From Trichomonas tenax (taxonomy: Eukaryota; Parabasalia; Trichomonadida; Trichomonadidae): a stretch of 50,880 nt of DNA. Below the pieces are notes generated by a model. That model made no database searches and was not told where the DNA came from. It was given only the letters and a program-made list of their open reading frames with translations. The position numbers and the translations under genes were made by a program. Positions 49,006 to 50,880 of this stretch are shown here, in pieces. Within the stretch, counting starts at the first letter, position 1. Every line of letters begins with the position of its first letter. The DNA lies in NCBI GenBank assembly GCA_023091735.1, contig JALKBU010000295.1, positions 1-50,880 on the forward strand, read 5' to 3'.

Positions 49006-50334
49006 TCATTCAACTTTCTGAATCAGTCGAGGGAAAATGCGGTTTCCTCCGAGTTGCTTCTCGAGTGGTTTTGGAATGGCTATACGTGCAGCTACTGCAG
49101 CGAGGTTTTCGACATACTCAAGAAAGATGTTGTCGAGTTCCCAACTAGATTGCAATGTCCAGCCTGCTCGTGCAAGGATAGAGTTGACAGATAGTTCTGG
49201 ATCGATGTTGCTTGGTAAAAGAACAGTTGTTATGTATTTGTTTTCGTCAAATGTGACACCTCCTTGATAGTCGCGCTTCTTCTTAATAGAGATGCCCAAC
49301 TCTTCCATTTTGTTCATTGTAATATTGTGTTTGGCAAGGAATGAAACAACTCGTTCGCATGTATCATCTCCATTGCAGTTTGTGCGAATCTGTCCATTAA
49401 CATGCTCAAGCGTCATGGTCTGTAAATGCGAGAAGTTCAGACATGCGTTGTTTTTCAGTTCCACGTAATAGCACAATAAAGCATTTGTTGCTTGGATCAT
49501 TGCTTCTCTGCTGCTGATAAAGAAGAACTCTGATTGAACTCCTCTATCATTTGTTCTTATTCCAGCTGTTCGATCCATGTCATTGCATGCCTGGAGGAAA
49601 TTGTATTCGAAAGAAAAAGCAATTCGTAGAAGCAACAAACGAGACTCTCGATCAAGACACTCATTATGGACTGCTTCAAGCCAAAACGCAATAGAAATAA
49701 AAAAGACAGCTTCTCGATGGATTCTGTTTTGTAAGAGCACTTTGACAATAAGAACAGAGAAGATACAAAGCGGATATGAATCTTGCATTGCCTCCATAGA
49801 GTTGTTATAATCTAAAGCAAATTTCAGTTCTGGCATGATGGCAATTAATTGATCTGGATTAATCGCAATTGGTTCAGTGGGAGCCACAACAATTTTGCCA
49901 AAAATGAAGGCTGATCTTCTGTTCTTCGCAAAGTGAAGGAGGTCTGTGATGAAAATTGTGTTCCCATCCTTCAGGAAGTTCTCGACGACCTGAATAAAAG
50001 CATCGAAGTTAAATGTTGCTGCTTGATTCCAAAATGCGTTAAAAGCATCCTCCTCTGCGTCGTAGCCATGATCTTCATCATGTGCAATGTATGAGAGTTG
50101 AAACAGAGTCTTGAAATGCGCAATTCGCCGGGAAATTTCATCATGGTTTGCATGAGAAATGAGACCAGATTCATCCTCCAATAAGTGAATAACGACGTTT
50201 CTGTGCTCATTCTGAAGTGGCATGACAAGGAAGATGTAAAAATAGCTCTTCCTGAAAGAGTCTGTTGCGCTTTTGATGCGCAAATACATCAGTTTTTTTC
50301 TCAGGAAGAAAAATTCATAACCGCATGCATGCAT
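49006..50334 (-). CDS. 442-residue protein of unknown function inside a long inverted repeat
   Basis: A mostly helical soluble protein. After a basic N-terminus, acidic segments with His (AHDEDHGYDAEEDAF, about 83-97) are followed by helical blocks. A Cys-containing segment LEHVNGQIRTNCNGDDTCERVV lies at about 303-325, and the C-terminus is basic (PKPLEKQLGGNRIFPRLIQKVE). 'LExxNGxIR' followed by polar residues loosely resembles the C-terminal 'LExxFGxIR' motif of P-element/THAP9-type transposases, and the flanking inverted repeats would suit a DNA transposon. However, I see no catalytic Asp/Glu triad or DNA-binding zinc finger. It may also be an ordinary host gene within duplicated DNA. The first ATG is at 50334; the ATG at 50223 (MPLQNEHRN) may be the real start. 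Confidence 0.65.
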   Translation of the reverse strand: MHACGYEFFFLRKKLMYLRIKSATDSFRKSYFYIFLVMPLQNEHRNVVIHLLEDESGLISHANHDEISRRIAHFKTLFQLSYIAHDEDHGYDAEEDAFNAFWNQAATFNFDAFIQVVENFLKDGNTIFITDLLHFAKNRRSAFIFGKIVVAPTEPIAINPDQLIAIMPELKFALDYNNSMEAMQDSYPLCIFSVLIVKVLLQNRIHREAVFFISIAFWLEAVHNECLDRESRLLLLRIAFSFEYNFLQACNDMDRTAGIRTNDRGVQSEFFFISSREAMIQATNALLCYYVELKNNACLNFSHLQTMTLEHVNGQIRTNCNGDDTCERVVSFLAKHNITMNKMEELGISIKKKRDYQGGVTFDENKYITTVLLPSNIDPELSVNSILARAGWTLQSSWELDNIFLEYVENLAAVAARIAIPKPLEKQLGGNRIFPRLIQKVE

Positions 50335-50674
50335 AGATCAAATTCTTCCATATAACTACACCCTGATTTTTGGGTTTTAAAAATCTGATCGTTGAATTTA
50401 AGAATCTTTGCTTAATAATATCACCATTTATATATATCTTCGCTTTCATCAATATATGTCGTGTAAAATTAGTGGTTTATCGTTAAAATGGGCCGATTTT
50501 ATTAAAATATTAGTTAAAAATAGACTTTAATGGTGGTTACTCGTATAGGAACTGCATAAAAATCGTGTGCAATTCATCCTTAGAGAGATTCTTGCCCGAT
50601 TCATTATCTCTTTTAATTTATCAATTTCAGTTATATAGTTTAATCACCTAATAACAATAGCGCAGTACAGCACG
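50335..50674. other. Intergenic, nothing recognised
   Basis: A+T-rich spacer upstream of the 442-residue gene, ending at the right arm of the inverted repeat. Confidence 0.5.
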
Positions 50675-50880
50675 GTATCATGCACATTCAGCAACATAGT
50701 ATTTTTAGCCATGAATCTCATCTGTTTGCAAATTCCATTTTGTATGTGAAAATTGGCTGACCCAATTGACTCGAAGAGTACTTCTGTGAATATAAAAGAT
50801 AGATGTTCTTTATATGCTGTGACTTACAGTCAAAATTGTAGTATTTTGACAAAGATCGAAAATATTGCGATTATTTCATA
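50675..50880 (-). repeat. Right arm of the long inverted repeat (cut by window end)
   Basis: The inverted copy of 47605-47810. Bases 50754-50880 match perfectly and 50675-50753 match imperfectly. The perfect part reaches the last base of the window, so it continues outside. Confidence 0.85.

Overview
The window is nuclear DNA of a unicellular eukaryote, most likely a trichomonad (parabasalid) related to Tritrichomonas or Trichomonas. It is strongly A+T-rich. Genes are intronless as far as can be seen, closely spaced, and lie on both strands. Many start codons are preceded at 4-15 bases by a TCA-type initiator (TCAYW), as in trichomonads. Gene content also fits: a class II (bacterial-type) HMG-CoA reductase, glycine-rich protein remnants, a Polinton/Maverick remnant and large cytoskeletal and trafficking genes. 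The species call is an inference.

Layout. 0-2.4 kb: a small mobile-element-type ORF, an 18-bp perfect hairpin and a G+C-richer non-coding patch. 2.4-10 kb: a type I membrane protein, an UNC-50 family Golgi protein, a Wntless-like multi-pass protein and a C2-domain gene cut at its 5' end and joined to a foreign fragment. 10-14 kb: two divergent small membrane-associated proteins, an acidic protein, a FOP/FOR20-like basal-body protein and a short-chain dehydrogenase. 14-19.5 kb: a decay zone with an auxin-efflux-carrier pseudogene, HMG-CoA reductase with one in-frame TAG, and a glycine-rich protein pseudogene. 20-23.5 kb: PP2A B56 subunit and CCA-adding enzyme. 23.5-27.2 kb: gene-free, with a 707-bp element bearing 103-bp perfect inverted arms. 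27.2 kb: clathrin light chain. 28.7-31 kb: a broken Polinton segment (capsid genes and one unknown gene). 31-46 kb: a WNK/NRBP-like pseudokinase, ribosomal protein eL15 under a cluster of TTTACAAA motifs, a Nap1/HEM (SCAR/WAVE complex) protein and a 2295-residue BEACH-type protein. 46-51 kb: a small membrane protein and a 442-residue unknown protein lying between arms of a long inverted repeat that runs off the window.

The intact genes are mostly housekeeping: vesicle traffic (UNC-50, clathrin light chain, BEACH), actin and basal-body cytoskeleton (Nap1, FOP-like), tRNA maturation, phosphatase regulation and translation. They do not form a pathway or operon. Interleaved are at least five broken genes and several transposon-like segments. 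The best candidates for something new are the inverted-repeat-flanked gene at the right edge, the HMG-CoA reductase stop codon and the TTTACAAA array.
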